A stretch of 64,000 nt of DNA from Hordeum vulgare subsp. vulgare (GCF_904849725.1 NC_058521.1:432840676-432904675), one strand, 5' to 3'; shown: positions 37,227 through 49,781, numbered from the stretch's first letter. Notes: generated from the sequence alone by a model not told the origin. Numbers and translations: made by a program.

Positions 37227-38744
37227 TGATACGTCTCCAACGTATCTATAATTTTGGATGGTTCCATGTTATTTTTATGTCAACTTTGGATGTTTTGTAT
37301 GCATGAATATGTTATTTTCTATCTTTTTTGGGACTGACCTACTAACTTAGTGCCAAGTGCCAGTTTCTGTTTTTTTGTGTTTTTGACCTTTTTCAGAGAA
37401 GAATATTAAACGGAGTCCAAACGGAATAAAACCTGTGGGAGGATTTTTTCCGTAACAGAAGATACGCAGGGGACTTGAGAACCAAGGCAAAGGACCTCGG
37501 GGGAGGTCACAAGCCCCCTAGCGGCGTCCTGTGGGGGGGGGCGCCTAGCAGGCTTGTGGGCCCCCGTGGCTCCTTTGCCCTACTTCTTTCACCTATAAAT
37601 TCTCTAAAAATCCGGAACCACGAGAGAGAGACACGAAAATACTTTTCCGCCGCCGCAAGCTCCTATCTCCGCAAGATCCCATCTGGGGCACGTTCTGGTG
37701 CCCTGCGGGAGGGGGATTCGGACACGGAGGGCTTCTTCATCAACACCATTGCCTCTCCGATGATGCGTGAGTAGTTCACCACAGACCTTTGGGTCCATAG
37801 CTAGTAGCTAGATGGCTTCTTCTCTCTCTTGGATCTTCAATACAAAGTTCTCCATGATCTTCATGGAGATCTATCCGATGTAACCTTCTTTTGCGGTGTG
37901 TTTGTCGAGATCCGATGAATTGTGGATTTATGATCAGATTATCCATGAATATTATTTGAGTTTCCTCTGATCTCTTATATGGATGATTTCGTATCCTTGT
38001 AATTCTCTTCAAGTTGTGGGTTTCTTTGGCCAACTTGATCCATAATTCTTGCAATGGGAGAAGTGCTTGGTTTTGGGTTTATACCGTGTGGTGTCCTCAC
38101 CTACTGACAGAAGGGGTAGTGAGGCACGCATCGTGTTGTTGCCATCAAGGGTAAAAAGATGGGGTTTATATCCATTGCATGAATCTATCCCTCTACATCA
38201 TGTCATCTTGCTTAAGGCGTTACTCTGTTTGTTATGAACTCAATACACTAGATGCATGCTGGATATCGGTCGATGTGTGGAGTAATAGTAGTAGATGCAG
38301 AAAGTATCGGTCTACTTGTCTCGGACGTGATGCCTATATCTATGATCATTGCCTTAGATATCGTCATGACTTTGCGCGATTCTATCAATTGCTCGACAGT
38401 AATTCGTTCACCCACCGTAATACTTGCTATCATGAGAGAAGCCTCTAGTGAACACCATGGCCCTCGGGTCTACTTCACATCATATTTTCAGTTCCACAAG
38501 TTTACTTTGTTGCACATTCCACCTTCAGATCTCACTTTGCAAATAACCGTGAAGGGATTGACAACCCCTTTATAGCGTTGGGTGCAAGTTTGTTTGTTTT
38601 TGCGCAGGTACATTGGTGCCTCATCTTGATACTCCTACTGGATTGATACCTTGGTTCTCAAACCGAGGGAAATACTTACTACTACTATGCTGCATAACCC
38701 TTTCCTCTTCAAGGGAAAAACCAACGCAAGATCAAGAGGTAATG
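37227..38744 (+). repeat. Element IV, first LTR
   Basis: This 1518-bp LTR has a TATA-like tataaat at 37594-37600. The right border is placed by comparison with the third LTR, which ends GAGGTAGCA at 45810. Confidence 0.85.
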
Positions 38745-40766
38745 TTACTTGGAGCTACATTTTTATTCACCACATGATATGTGTTTTGCTTGGAGCATCG
38801 TGTATTATAGGAGTCCTTTCTTTTTGTTTTGTCACAGTCATCCTTGTTGCACACCTTTTGAGAGGTACATGCACTCATCGTGAATTTGCTAGAATACTCA
38901 TTGAGCTTCACTTATATCTTTTGAGTTAGGCAATTTAGCTCGCATGTGCTTCACTTATATCTTTTGAGCTAGATAATTTTGCTCTAGTGCTTCCCTTAGC
39001 TCATTTTAGAGCACGGCCGTGTCATATTTTGAAGAAATAAAAACTCTCGATCTTCACTTATATCTTTTTGAGAGTGCTCTCACTAAGTAACTTGGTAATT
39101 GGCTTGTGCTATGAAAGTAGTCCTAAATATGATAGGCATCCAAAGAGGATATGATAAAAACTTCCATATTCAAGTGCATTGATTAGTATAGAGAAGTTTG
39201 ATTCCTCACAATTAGTTTTGAGATATGGATATGGTAATATTAGAGTTATGTTAGTAGGGTGTTGTGAATCTATAAATACTTGTGTTGAAGTTAGTGATTC
39301 CCGTAGCATGCACGTATGGTGAACCGCTATGTTAGGAAGTCGGAGCATAATCGATTTATTGATTGTCATCCTTTGTGTGGCGGTTGGGATCGCGCGATGG
39401 TTAACACCTACCAACCCTTCCCCTAGGAGTATGCATTTAGCACTTTGTTTCCATTACTAATAAAACTTTTTCAATAAGTATATGAGTTCTTCATGACTAA
39501 TGTGAGTCCATGGTATAGATGCACTTTCACTTTCCACCATTGCTAGCCTCTCTAGTGTCGTGCAACTTTCGTCGGTGCACAAACCCACCATATACCTTCC
39601 TCAAAATAGCCACCATACCTACCCATTATGGCATTTTCATAGCCATTCCGAGATATATTGCCATGCAACTCCCATCGTTCCGTCTCATGACTTGTGTCGT
39701 CACTTTCATATTGCCATTGCATGATCGTAAGATAGCTAGCGAGATGTTTCAACGTCATACGCTAAGCTAGATTGTTGCACATCCCGGTACACTGTCGGAG
39801 GCATTTCCTATAGAGTCATCATTGTTCTAAGTATTGAGTTGTGAGTAAATAAAATTGTGATGATCATCATTATTATAGCATTGTCCCATGTGAGGAAATA
39901 AAAAAAAGAGGCCAAAGATGCCCACCAAAAAAATGAGAAAAAAAGAGGCCAAAGAGCCCAAACAAAAAAATGAGAGAAACAGAGAGAAGGGACAATGCTA
40001 CTATCTTTTTCCACACTTGTGCTCCAAAATAGCACCATGTTCTTCATGATAGAGAGTCTCTCGTTTTGTCACTTTCATATACTAGTGGGAATTTTCATTA
40101 TATAACTTGGCTTGTATATTCCAATGATGGGCTTCCTCAAAACTGCCCTAGGTCTTCGTGAGCAAGCAAGTTGGGTGCACACCCTCTAGTTTTCGTTTTG
40201 AGCTTTCACACACTTATAGCTCTAGTGCATCCGTTGCATGGTAATCCCTATTCATTCACATTGATATCTATTGATGGGCATCTCCATAGCATGTTGATAT
40301 GTTGAGTCAATGTGACCATATCCTCCTTTTTGCCTCACAACCTCCACCACACTCTATTCCACCTATAGTGCTATATCCATGGCTCACGCTCATGTATTGC
40401 GTGAGAGTTGAAAAAGTTTGAGAAAGTAAGAGTGCGAAAACAATAACTTGTCCAATACAGGAGTTGTGCATGATTTAAATTCGTTGTGTGGGGATGATGG
40501 AGCATAGCCAGACTATATGATTTTGTAGGGATAACTTTCTTTGGCCTTGTTATTTCAAAAGTTCATGATCACTTTGCTAGTATGCTTGAAGTACTATTGT
40601 TTTCATGTTAATAGTAAACTATTATTTTGAATCTTACGGATCTGAACATTCATGTCACAAGAAAGAAGTTACAAAGGACAAATATTTAGGTAGCATTCCA
40701 CATCAAAAATTTAGTCTTTATCACTTCCCTACTCGAGGATGAGCAGAACTTAAGCTTGGGGATGCT
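38745..40766 (+). other. Element IV, first internal segment
   Basis: This 2.0-kb segment is non-coding. It begins ttacttggagctac and ends with the purine-rich taagcttggggatgc just before the second LTR. It is nearly collinear with 42298-44292. An A-rich stretch lies near 39896-39975. No conserved protein frame is found. Confidence 0.8.
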
Positions 40767-42297
40767 TGATACGTCTCCAACGTATCTATAATTTTTGATG
40801 GTTCCATGCTATTTTCATGTCAACTTTGGATGTTTGGTATGGTTGAATATGCTATTTTATATCTTTTTTGGGACTAACCTAGTAACTCAGTGCCAAGTGC
40901 TAGTTTCTGTTTTTTCTGTGTTTTTGACCTTTTTTAGAGAAGAATATTAAACGGAGTCCAAACGAAATAAAACCTGCGGGAGGAGCTTTTCCATAACAGA
41001 ATATACGCTTGGGACTTGAGAACCAAGGCAAAGGACCTCGGGGGAGGTCACAAGCACCCTAGCCGCGTCTGGGGGGCACGCCTAGCAAGCTTGTGCCCCC
41101 CCCCCCCCCCCCCCCCGTGGCTCCTTTGCCCTACTTATTTCGCCTATAAGTTCTCAAAAAATCCAGAACCACCAGAGAGAGCCACAAAAATACTTTTCTG
41201 CCGCCGCAAGCTTCTGTCTCCGCAAGATCCCATCTGGGGCACGTTCTGGTGCCCTGCGGGAGTGGGATTCGGACACGGAGGGCTTCTTCATCAACACCAT
41301 TGCCTCTCCGATGATGCGTGAGTAGTTCACCACAGACCTTCGGGTCCATAGCTAGTAGCTAAATGGCTTCTTCTCTCTCTTGGATCTTCAATACAAAGTT
41401 CTCCATGATCTTCATGAAGACCTATCCGATGTAACCTTCTTTTGCGGTGTGTTTGTCGAGATCAGATGAATTGTGGATTTATGATCAGATTGTCTATGAA
41501 TATTATTTGAGTTTCCTCTGATCTCTTATATGCATGATTTCGTATCCTTGTAATTCTCTTCGAGTTGTGGGTTTCGTTTGGCCAACTTGATCCATAATTC
41601 TTGCAATGGGAGAAGTGCTTGGTTTTGGGTTCATACCGTGCGGTGTCCTCACCTAGTGACAGAAGGGGTAGCGAGGCACGCATCGTGTTGTTGCCATCAA
41701 GCGTAAAAAGATAGGGTTTATATCTATTGCATGAATCTATCCCTCTACATCATGTCATCTTGCTTAAGGCGTTACTCTGTTTGTTATGAACTCAATACAC
41801 TAGATGCATGCTGGATAGTGATCGATGTCTGGAGTAATAGTAGTAGATGCAGAAAGTATCGGTCTACTTGTCTCGGACGTGATGCCTATATGTATGATCA
41901 TTGCCTTAGATATCGTCGTGACTTTGCGCGATTCTATCAATTGCTCGACAGTAATTCGTTCACACACCATAATACTTGCTATCATGAGAGAAGCCTCTAG
42001 TGAACACTATGGCCCCCAGGTCTACTTCACATCATATTTTTAGTTCCACAAGTTTACTTTGTTGCACCTTCCACCTTCAGATCTCTCTTTGCAAATAATC
42101 GTGAAGGGATTGACAACCCCTTTATAGCGTTGGGTGCAAGTTTGTTTGTTTTTTGCGCAGGTACATTGGTGCCTCATCTTGATACTCCTACTGGATTGAT
42201 ACCTTCGTTCTCAAACTGAGGGAAATACTTATTGCTACTGTGTCGCATCACCCTTTCCTCTTCAAGGGAAAAACCAACGCAAGCTCAAGAGGTAACG
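40767..42297 (+). repeat. Element IV, second (middle) LTR
   Basis: This LTR is 1531 bp. The extra length comes mainly from a run of 21 cytosines at 41096-41116. A TATA-like tataag motif follows downstream. Confidence 0.85.
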
Positions 42298-44292
42298 TTA
42301 CTTGGAGCTACATTTTTATTCACCACATGATATGTGTTTTTCTTGGAGCGTCGTGTATTATAGGAGTCCTTTCTTTTTGTTTTGTCACAATCATCCTTGC
42401 TGTACACCTTTTGAGAGGGACATGCACTCATCGTGAATTTGCTAGAATACTCATTGAGCTTCACTTATATCTTTTGAGTTAGGCAATTTAGCTCGCATGT
42501 GCTTCACTTATATCTTTTGAGCTAGATAACTTTGCTCTAGTGCTTCCCTTAGCTCTTTTTAGAGCACGGAGGTGTCATATTTTTAAGAAATAAAAACTCT
42601 CGATCTTCACTTATATCTTTTTGAGAGTGCTCTCTCTAAGTAACTTGGTAATTGGCGTGTGCTATGAAAGTAGTCCTAAATATGATAGGCATCCAAAGAG
42701 GATATGATAAAAACTTCCATATTCAAGTGCATTGATTAGTAAAGAGAAGTTTGATTCCTCACAATTAATTTTGAGATATGGATATGGTAATATTAGGGTT
42801 ATGTTAGTAGGGGGTTGTGAATCTAGAAATACTTGTGTTGAAGTTAGTGATTCCCGTAGCATGCACGTATGGTGAACCGCTATGTTAGGAAGTCAGAGCA
42901 TAATCGATTTATTGATTGTCATCCTTTGTGTGGCGGTCGGGATCACGCGATGGTTAACACCTACCAACCTTCCCCTAGGAGTATGCGTTTAGCACTTTGT
43001 TTCGATTAGTAATAAAACTTTTGCAATAAGTATACGAGTTCTTCATGACTAATGTGAGTCCATGGTATAGATGCACTTTCACCTTCCACCATTTCTAGCC
43101 TCTCTAGTGCCGCGCAACTTTCGCCGGTGCACAAACCCACCATACCTACCTGTTATGGCATTTTCATAGCCATTCCGAGATATATTGCCATGCAACTCCC
43201 ACCGTTCCGTCTCATGACTTGTGCCGTCACTTTCATATTGCCATTGCATGATCGTAAGATAGCTAGCGAGATGTTTCAACGTCATACACTAAGCTAGATC
43301 GTTGCACATCCCGGTACACTTTCGGAGGCATTTCCTATAGAGTCATCATTGTTCTAAGTATTGAGTTATGAGTAAATAAAATTGTGATGATCATCATTAT
43401 TAGAGCATTTTCCCATGTGAGGAAATAAAAAAATGAGGCCATAGATGCCCACCAAAAAATGAGAAAAAACAGGCCAAAGAGCCCAAACGAAAAAATGAGA
43501 GAAAAAGAGAGAAGGGACAATGCTACTATGTTTTTTCACACTTGTGCTCCAAAATAACACCATGTTCTTCATGATAGAGAGTCTCTCGTTTCGTCACTTT
43601 CATATACTAGTGGGAATTTTCATTATATAACTTGGCTTGTATATTCCAATGATGGGCTTCCTCAAAACTGCCCTAGGTCTTAGTGAGCAAGCAAGTTGGG
43701 TGCACACCCACTAGTTTTCCTTTTGAGCTTTCACACACTTATAGCTCTAGTGCATCTGTTGCATGGTAATCCCTATTCATTCACATTGATATCTATTGAT
43801 GGGCATCTCCATAGCCCGTTGATATGCCGAGTTAATGTGACCATCTCCTCCTTTTTGCCTCACAACCTCCACCACACTCTATTCCACCTATAGTGCTATA
43901 TCCATGGCTCACGCTCATGTATTGCGTGAGAGTTGAAAAAGTTCGAGAAAGTAAGAGTGCGAAAACAATTACTTGTCCAATACAGGGGTTGTGCATGATT
44001 TAAATTCGTTGTGTGGGGATGATGGAGCATAGCCAGACTATATGATTTTGTAGGGATAACTTTCTTGGGCCTTGTTATTTCAATAGTTCATGATCACTTT
44101 GCTAGTATGCTTAAAGTACTATTGTTTTCATGTCAATAGTAAACTCTTATTTAGAATCTTACGGATCTGAACATTCATGTCACAAGAAAGAAGTTACATA
44201 GGAAAAATATGTTAGGTAGCATTCCACATCAAAAATTTAGTCTTTATCACTTCCCTACTCGAGGACGAGTAGGAGTTAAGCTTGGGGATGCT
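42298..44292 (+). other. Element IV, second internal segment
   Basis: This 2.0-kb segment is a near copy of 38745-40766, with scattered substitutions and a small deletion near 43140. It starts at the same breakpoint after gaggta and ends with the same purine-rich tract. It is non-coding. Confidence 0.8.
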
Positions 44293-45810
44293 TGATACGT
44301 CTCCAACGTATCTATAATTTTTGATGGTTCCATGCTATTTTCATGTCAACTTTGGATGTTTGGTATGCATGAATATGCTATTTTATATCTTTTTTGGGAC
44401 TAACCTATTAACTCAGTGCCAAGTGCTAGTTTCTGTTTTTTCCGTGTTTTTGACCTTTTTCAGAGAAGAATATTAAACGGAGTCCAAACGGACTAAAACC
44501 TGCGGGACAAATTTTTTCCATAACAGAAGATACGCAGGTGACTTGAGAACCAAGGCAAAGGACCTCGGGGGAGGTGACAAGCCCCCTAGCCGCGGCCTGG
44601 GGGGCGCCTAGTAGCCTTGTGGAGCCCCCGTGGCTCCTTTGCCCTACTTCTTTCGCCTATAAATTCTCTGAAAATCCAGAACCACCAGAGAGAGCCACGA
44701 AAATACTTTTCCGCCGCCGCAAGCTTCTGTCTCCGCAAGATCCCATCTGGGGCACGTTCTGGTGCCCTGCGGGATGGGGATTCGGACACGAAGGGCTTCT
44801 TCATTAACACCATTGTCTCTCCGATGATGCGTGAGTAGTTCACCACAGACCTTTCGGGTCCATAGCTAGTAGCTAGATGGCTTCTTCTCTCTCTTGGATC
44901 TTCAACACAAAGTTCTCCATGATCTTCATGGAGATCTATCCGATGTAACCTTCTTTTGCGGTGTGTTTGTCGAGATCAGATGAATTGTGGATTTATGATC
45001 AGATTATCTATGAATATTATTTGAGTTTCCTCTGATCTCTTATATGCATGATTTCGTATCCTTGTAATTCTCTTCGAGTTGTGGGTTTCGTTTGGCCAAC
45101 TTGATCCATAATTCTTGCAATGGGAGAAGTGCTTGGTTTTGGGTTCATACCGTGCGGTGTCCTCACCTAGTGACAGAAGGGGTAGCGAGGCACGCATCGT
45201 GTTGTTGCCATCAAGGGTAAAAAGATGGGGTTTATATCTATTGCATGAATCTATCCCTCTATATCATGTCATCTTGCTTAAGGCGTTACTATGTTTGTTA
45301 TGAACTCAATACACTAGATGCATGCTGGATAGCGGTCGATGTGTGGAGTAATAGTAGTAGATGCAGAAAGTATCGGTCTACTTGTCTCGCGCGTGACGCC
45401 TATATGTATGATCATTGACTTAGATATCGTCATGACTTTGCGCGATTCTATCAATTGCTCGACAGTAATTCGTTCACCCATCGTAATAGATGCTATCATG
45501 AGAGAAGCCTCTAGTGAACACTATGGCCCCCGGGTCTACTTCACATCATATTTTCAGTTCCACAAGTTTACTTTGTTGCACATTCCACCTTCAAATCTCA
45601 CTTTGCAAATAACCGTGAAGGGATTGACAACCCCTTTATAGCATTGGGTGCAAGTTTGTTTGTTTTTGCGCAGGTACATTGGTGCCTCATCTTGATACTC
45701 CTACTGGATTGATACCTTGGTTCTCAAACTGAGGGAAATACTTACTACTACTGTGATGCATCACCCTTTCCTCTTCAAGGGAAAAACCAACGCAAGCTCA
45801 AGAGGTAGCA
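44293..45810 (+). repeat. Element IV, third LTR
   Basis: This LTR is 1518 bp, the same length as the first. It has TATAAAT at 44658-44664, ends GAGGTAGCA, and is followed by the target duplication ACATC. Confidence 0.88.
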
Positions 45811-45927
45811 ACATCCAGGATGGAGATATGGATATTTTTCAAGTACATACGGATCTGAATGTCGCAGATCCGTTGACTAAACCTCTTCCACGAGAACTCT
45901 ATGGGTGTTCGATTCATCACAATGTAA
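45811..45927 (+). pseudogene. Angela gag-pol C-terminal tail (after element IV)
   Basis: This is the end of RNase H, resuming at the duplicated ACATC. It keeps the blocks QVHTDLNVADPLTKPLP and the C-terminal stop at 45925-45927. It matches the tail of the left fragment at 13185-13326, with a short gap near 45896. The polypurine stretch gtgggaggc precedes the LTR. Confidence 0.8.
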
Positions 45928-45970
45928 CTAGATTATTCACTCTAGTGCAAGTGGGAGGCTATTGGAAATA

Positions 45971-47819
45971 TGTTGGAAAAATGCCCTAGAGGCAATAATA
46001 AATTAGTTATTATTATATTTCTTTGTTCGTGATAATCGTTTATTGTTCATGCTATAATTGTATTCAATGAAAACATAGATACATGTGTGGATACATAGGC
46101 AAAACAATGTCCCTAGCAAGCCTCTAGTTGGCTAGTCAGTTGTTCAATGATAGTCAAGGTTTTCTGACTATATGCAAGTGTTGTCACTTGATAACTGGGT
46201 CACATCATTAGGAGAATCATGTGATGGACTAGACCCAAACTATGAACGTAGCATATTGATCGTGTCGTTTTATTGCTATTGTTTTCTGCGTGTCAAATAT
46301 TTGTTCCTATGACCATGAGATCATATAACTCACTCGCACCGGAGGAATACCTTGTGTGTATCAAACGTCGCAACGTAACTGGGTGACTATAAAGGTGCAC
46401 TATAGGTATCTCCGAAGGTGTCCGTTGAGTTAGTATGGATCAAGACTGGTATCTGTTACTCCGTGTGACGGAGAGGTATCTCGGGGCCCACTCGGTAATA
46501 CAACATCACACACAAGCCTTGCAAGCAATATGACTAAGTGTAAGTCACGGGATCTTGTATTACCGAACGACTAAAGAGACTTGCGAGTAACGAGATTGAA
46601 ATAGGTATGCGGATACCGACAATCAAATCTCGGGCAAGTAACATACCGAAGGACAAAGGGAATGACATATGAGATTATATGAATCCTTGACACTGAGGTT
46701 CAACCGATAAGATCTCCGGAGAATATGTAGGATCCAATATGGGCATCCAGGTCCTGCTATTTGATATTAACCGAGGAGTGCCTCGGGGCATGTCTACATA
46801 GTTCTCGAATCCGCAGGGTCTGCACACTTAAGGTTCAATGATGTTTTAGTAAAGTTGAGTTATATGTGTGGTTACTGAATGTTGTTCGGAGTCCCGAATG
46901 AGATCAGGGATGTCACGAGGGTTTCCGAAATGGTCCGGAAATGAAGATTGATATATAGGACAGTTTCATTTGGTCATGGGAAAGTTTTGGGCAATTCCAG
47001 CACTGTACCGGGAGTGACGAAGGGGTTCCGGGAGTTCACCGGGAGGGGCCCACCCACCCACCCGAGAGTGAGCCCAAGGCACTAGGGTGGTGCCACAATT
47101 CCTTAGTGGGCTGGCGGAGTCAGCCCAAGGGGTCCATGGCGCCATATAAGAAAATACCAAAGGAAAATAAAAGAAAAAGGGGAAAGAGGGAGGTGGGAAG
47201 GAAGAGGAGGACTCCTCCTTCCCAAACCGAATTGGAGGAGGAGTCCTCCTCCTCCCTTGGCCGGCGCACCCTTGAGGCCTTGTGCCTCAAGGCTAGCCCT
47301 CCCCCTCCCTCCTATATATATTCGTGGTTTAGGGCTGATTTGAGACACAACTTTGCCACGTGCAACTCAAACCTATACCACGTAGTTTTTCCTCTAGATC
47401 GGATTTCTGCGGAGCTCGGGCGGAGCGCTGCACAAGTAGATCATCACCACCACCAGAGAGACATCATGCTGTCGGACAACTCATCTACTTCTCCGTCTTG
47501 CTTGCTGGATCAAGAAGGCCGATATCATCGTCAAGTTGTACGTGTGTTGAACGTGGAGGTGCCGTCCGTTCGGCACTAGATCGGAACGGATCGTGGGACA
47601 GATCGCGAGACAGTTCGTGGGACGGATCGCGGGACGGTTCATGGGACGGTTCGAGGGACGTGAAGACGTTCCACTACATCAACCGTGTTTCTTAATGCTT
47701 CCCGCTGTGCGATCTACAAGGATACGTAGATCCAAATCTCCTCTCGTAGATGGACATCACCATGATAGGTATTCGTGTGCGTAGGAAATTTTTTGTTTCC
47801 CATGCAACGTTCCCCAACA
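45971..47819 (+). mobile_element. Solo Copia LTR (WIS/BARE-like subfamily)
   Basis: This 1849-bp LTR starts TGTTGGAAAAATGCCC and ends TTCCCCAACA, with no internal region. It is flanked by the perfect duplication AAATA (45966-45970 and 47820-47824). It belongs to a subfamily clearly diverged from the surrounding Angela LTR. A TATA-like tatatata is at 47313-47320. Solo LTRs arise by recombination between the two LTRs of one element. Confidence 0.92.
47590..47661 (+). repeat. Six 12-bp tandem repeats in the solo LTR
   Basis: Six units of the pattern WTCGNGGGACRG follow one another (atcgtgggacag, atcgcgagacag and so on). They lie near the 3' end of the LTR, downstream of the candidate TATA box. 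Confidence 0.8.
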
Positions 47820-49679
47820 AAATAGGCCCTAGAGGCAATAATAAAGTGGTTATTATTATATCTTCTTGTTCATGATAATTGTTTATTATTCATGCTATAA
47901 TTGTATTAACCGAAAACCGTAATACATGTGTGAATACATAAGCCACAACTTGTCCCTAGTGAGCCTCTAGTTGATTAGCTCGTTGATCAATAGATGGTCA
48001 TAGTTTCTTGATCATGGACATTGGATGTCATTGATAACGGGATCACATCATTAGGGTAATGATGTGATGGACGAGACCCAATCCTAAGCATATCACAAGA
48101 TCGTGTAGTTCGTCTGCTAGAGCTTTTATAATGTCAAGTACCATTTCCTTAGACCATGAGATTGTGCAACTCCCAGATACCGTAGGAGTGCTTTGGGTGT
48201 ACCAAACTTCATAACGTAACTGGGTGATTATAAAGGTGCACTACAGGTATCTCTGAAAGTGTTTGTTGGGTTGGTACAAATCGAGACTGGGATTTGTCGC
48301 TCCGTGTGACGGAGAGGTATATTTGGGCCCACTTGATAATGCATCACCATAATGAGCTCAATGTGAATAAGGATTTAGCCACGAGATGATGTGTTACGGA
48401 ACGAGTAAAGAGACTTGTCGGTAACGAGATTGAACAAGGTATAGGGATACCGACGATCGAATCTCGGGCTGGTATCATACTGGTAGACAAAGGGAATTGC
48501 ATACGGGATTGAGTGAATCCTCGACATCGTGGTTCATCCGATGAGATCATCGTGGAACATGTGGGAGCCAACATGGATATAGAGACCCCGCTGTTGCTTA
48601 TTGGCCGGAGAGGTGTCTCGGTCATGTCTGCATGTTTCCCGAACCCATAGGGTCTACACACTTAAGGTTTGGTGACGCTAGAGTTGTTATTCGTATCGTA
48701 TATGTGGTTACCGAAGGTTGTTCGAAGTCCCGGATGAGATCCCGGACGTCACGTGGAGTTCGGTATGGTCAGAAGGTAAAATTCATATATAGGAAGTGGA
48801 TATTTGATCGCCGGAAATGTTTTGGGGATCATCGGTATTGTATGAGGACCATTGGAAGGGTTCCGGGGGTCCACTGGGATGGGCCACTAGCCCCGAAGGG
48901 CCACGTGGGCCAAAAGTGGAAGGGAACCAGCCCCTAAATGGCCTGCTGCGCCACCCACCAAGGCCAAGGCGCACAAGGAGGCAAGGGAGGCCAAACCCTA
49001 GGCGTGAGGGGCTGCCTTGGGTGTCAAGCCAACCCCTAGGGCACCACCCCCACCTCCATCTAGGGTTGTCGCACCTCCTAGGGTTTCCCTAGGGGTAGTG
49101 CACCCCCTCTCCCTCCCTCCTATATATAGTGGAGGGTTTGGGAGGGCTGCACACACCTTGAACACCACCTCTTGGCGCAACCCTACCTCTCCTACTTCTC
49201 CTCCTCCCCGGTGCTTGGCGAAGCCCTGGCGGAGAGCCACATACTCCACCGCCACCACGCCGTCGTGTTGCCGTTGTTCTCCCTCAACTTATCCTCCCTA
49301 CTTGCTGGATCAAGAAGGAGGAGACGTCCCCGGGCTGTAGGTGTGTTGAACACAGAGACACCGAATGTTCTATGTTTGGATCGGATCGCCGTGAGTACGA
49401 CTCCGTCAACCGCGTTCATAGTAACGCTTCCGCTTTGCGATCTTCAACGATATGAAGATGCTCTTCCCCACTCATTGCTGGTTTCTCCTAGATGATCTTG
49501 GTGTGACGTAGGATTTTTTTTGAATTATTGCTACGATCCCCAACAATATTTCTTTCCACCTTTTGTCAAAATACAATTCATTTCACATAGATCTAAATGT
49601 GTGAGCTCTAGTGGTGCAAGATTTCTCGTTTCCGCAGTCGTGTGAGGCTTAGGAGGTTGCTTAGCTTGCACACAAACTT

Positions 49680-49781
49680 GACACTTAGATCCCTTGACAG
49701 TGGTGAAACTAGGGATTAAGTTCAATTTGCGACACTTAGATCCCTTGACAGTGATGAAACTAGGGATTAAGTTCAATTTGG
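49680..49781 (-). repeat. 51-bp tandem duplication in the Copia O integrase zinc domain
   Basis: The units 49680-49730 and 49731-49781 differ at very few positions. They encode a repeated 17-residue block with LNLIPSF and TVKGSKC. The frame is kept. Confidence 0.9.

Larger units (their letters stand above)
37227..45810 (+). mobile_element. Element IV: three-LTR tandem, non-autonomous LTR element
   Basis: Three LTRs start TGATACGTCTCCAACG at 37227, 40767 and 44293. They alternate with two internal segments of about 2 kb. The whole unit is flanked by the perfect 5-bp duplication ACATC (37222-37226 and 45811-45815), so it behaves as one insertion into Angela RNase H. The internal segments hold no gag, protease, RT or integrase and no recognisable primer site. 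The sequence resembles the 3' non-coding region of abundant Triticeae Gypsy elements. I do not assign a family name. Confidence 0.88.
11576..49545 (+). mobile_element. Angela/BARE-type Copia tandem array (internal-LTR-internal-LTR)
   Basis: The order is a truncated pol (11576-13358), an LTR (13359-15091), a primer site and leader, gag-pol (33398-37226 and 45811-45927) and a final LTR (45960-45970 plus 47825-49545). The middle LTR has a pol end with polypurine tract on its left and a primer site on its right, so two copies share it. The LTR lengths are 1733 and 1732 bp without insertions. The right end stops exactly at CCAACA against O integrase. The left end is truncated together with a short piece of O, so no target duplication can be seen. 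It is broken by element II, element IV and a solo LTR. Confidence 0.85.
45960..49545 (+). repeat. Angela/BARE-type 3' LTR, split by a solo LTR
   Basis: The first 11 bases (TATTGGAAATA, with one change from TGTTGG) lie at 45960-45970. The rest is 47825-49545, ending CCAACA. Without the insert it is 1732 bp, against 1733 bp for the middle LTR. The TATA motif is at 49121-49129. Copia O integrase resumes at 49546. Confidence 0.9.

Noticed and set aside
38179..38448. 89-codon frame repeated at 41731-42000 in element IV
   Set aside because: It recurs because it lies in the LTR. The third LTR breaks it, and the residue pattern (cysteine- and arginine-rich, no domain) does not suggest selection.
41096..41116. 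Microsatellite or G-quadruplex locus
   Set aside because: It is a single homopolymer run in one LTR copy. Slippage or sequence error is a simpler reading.
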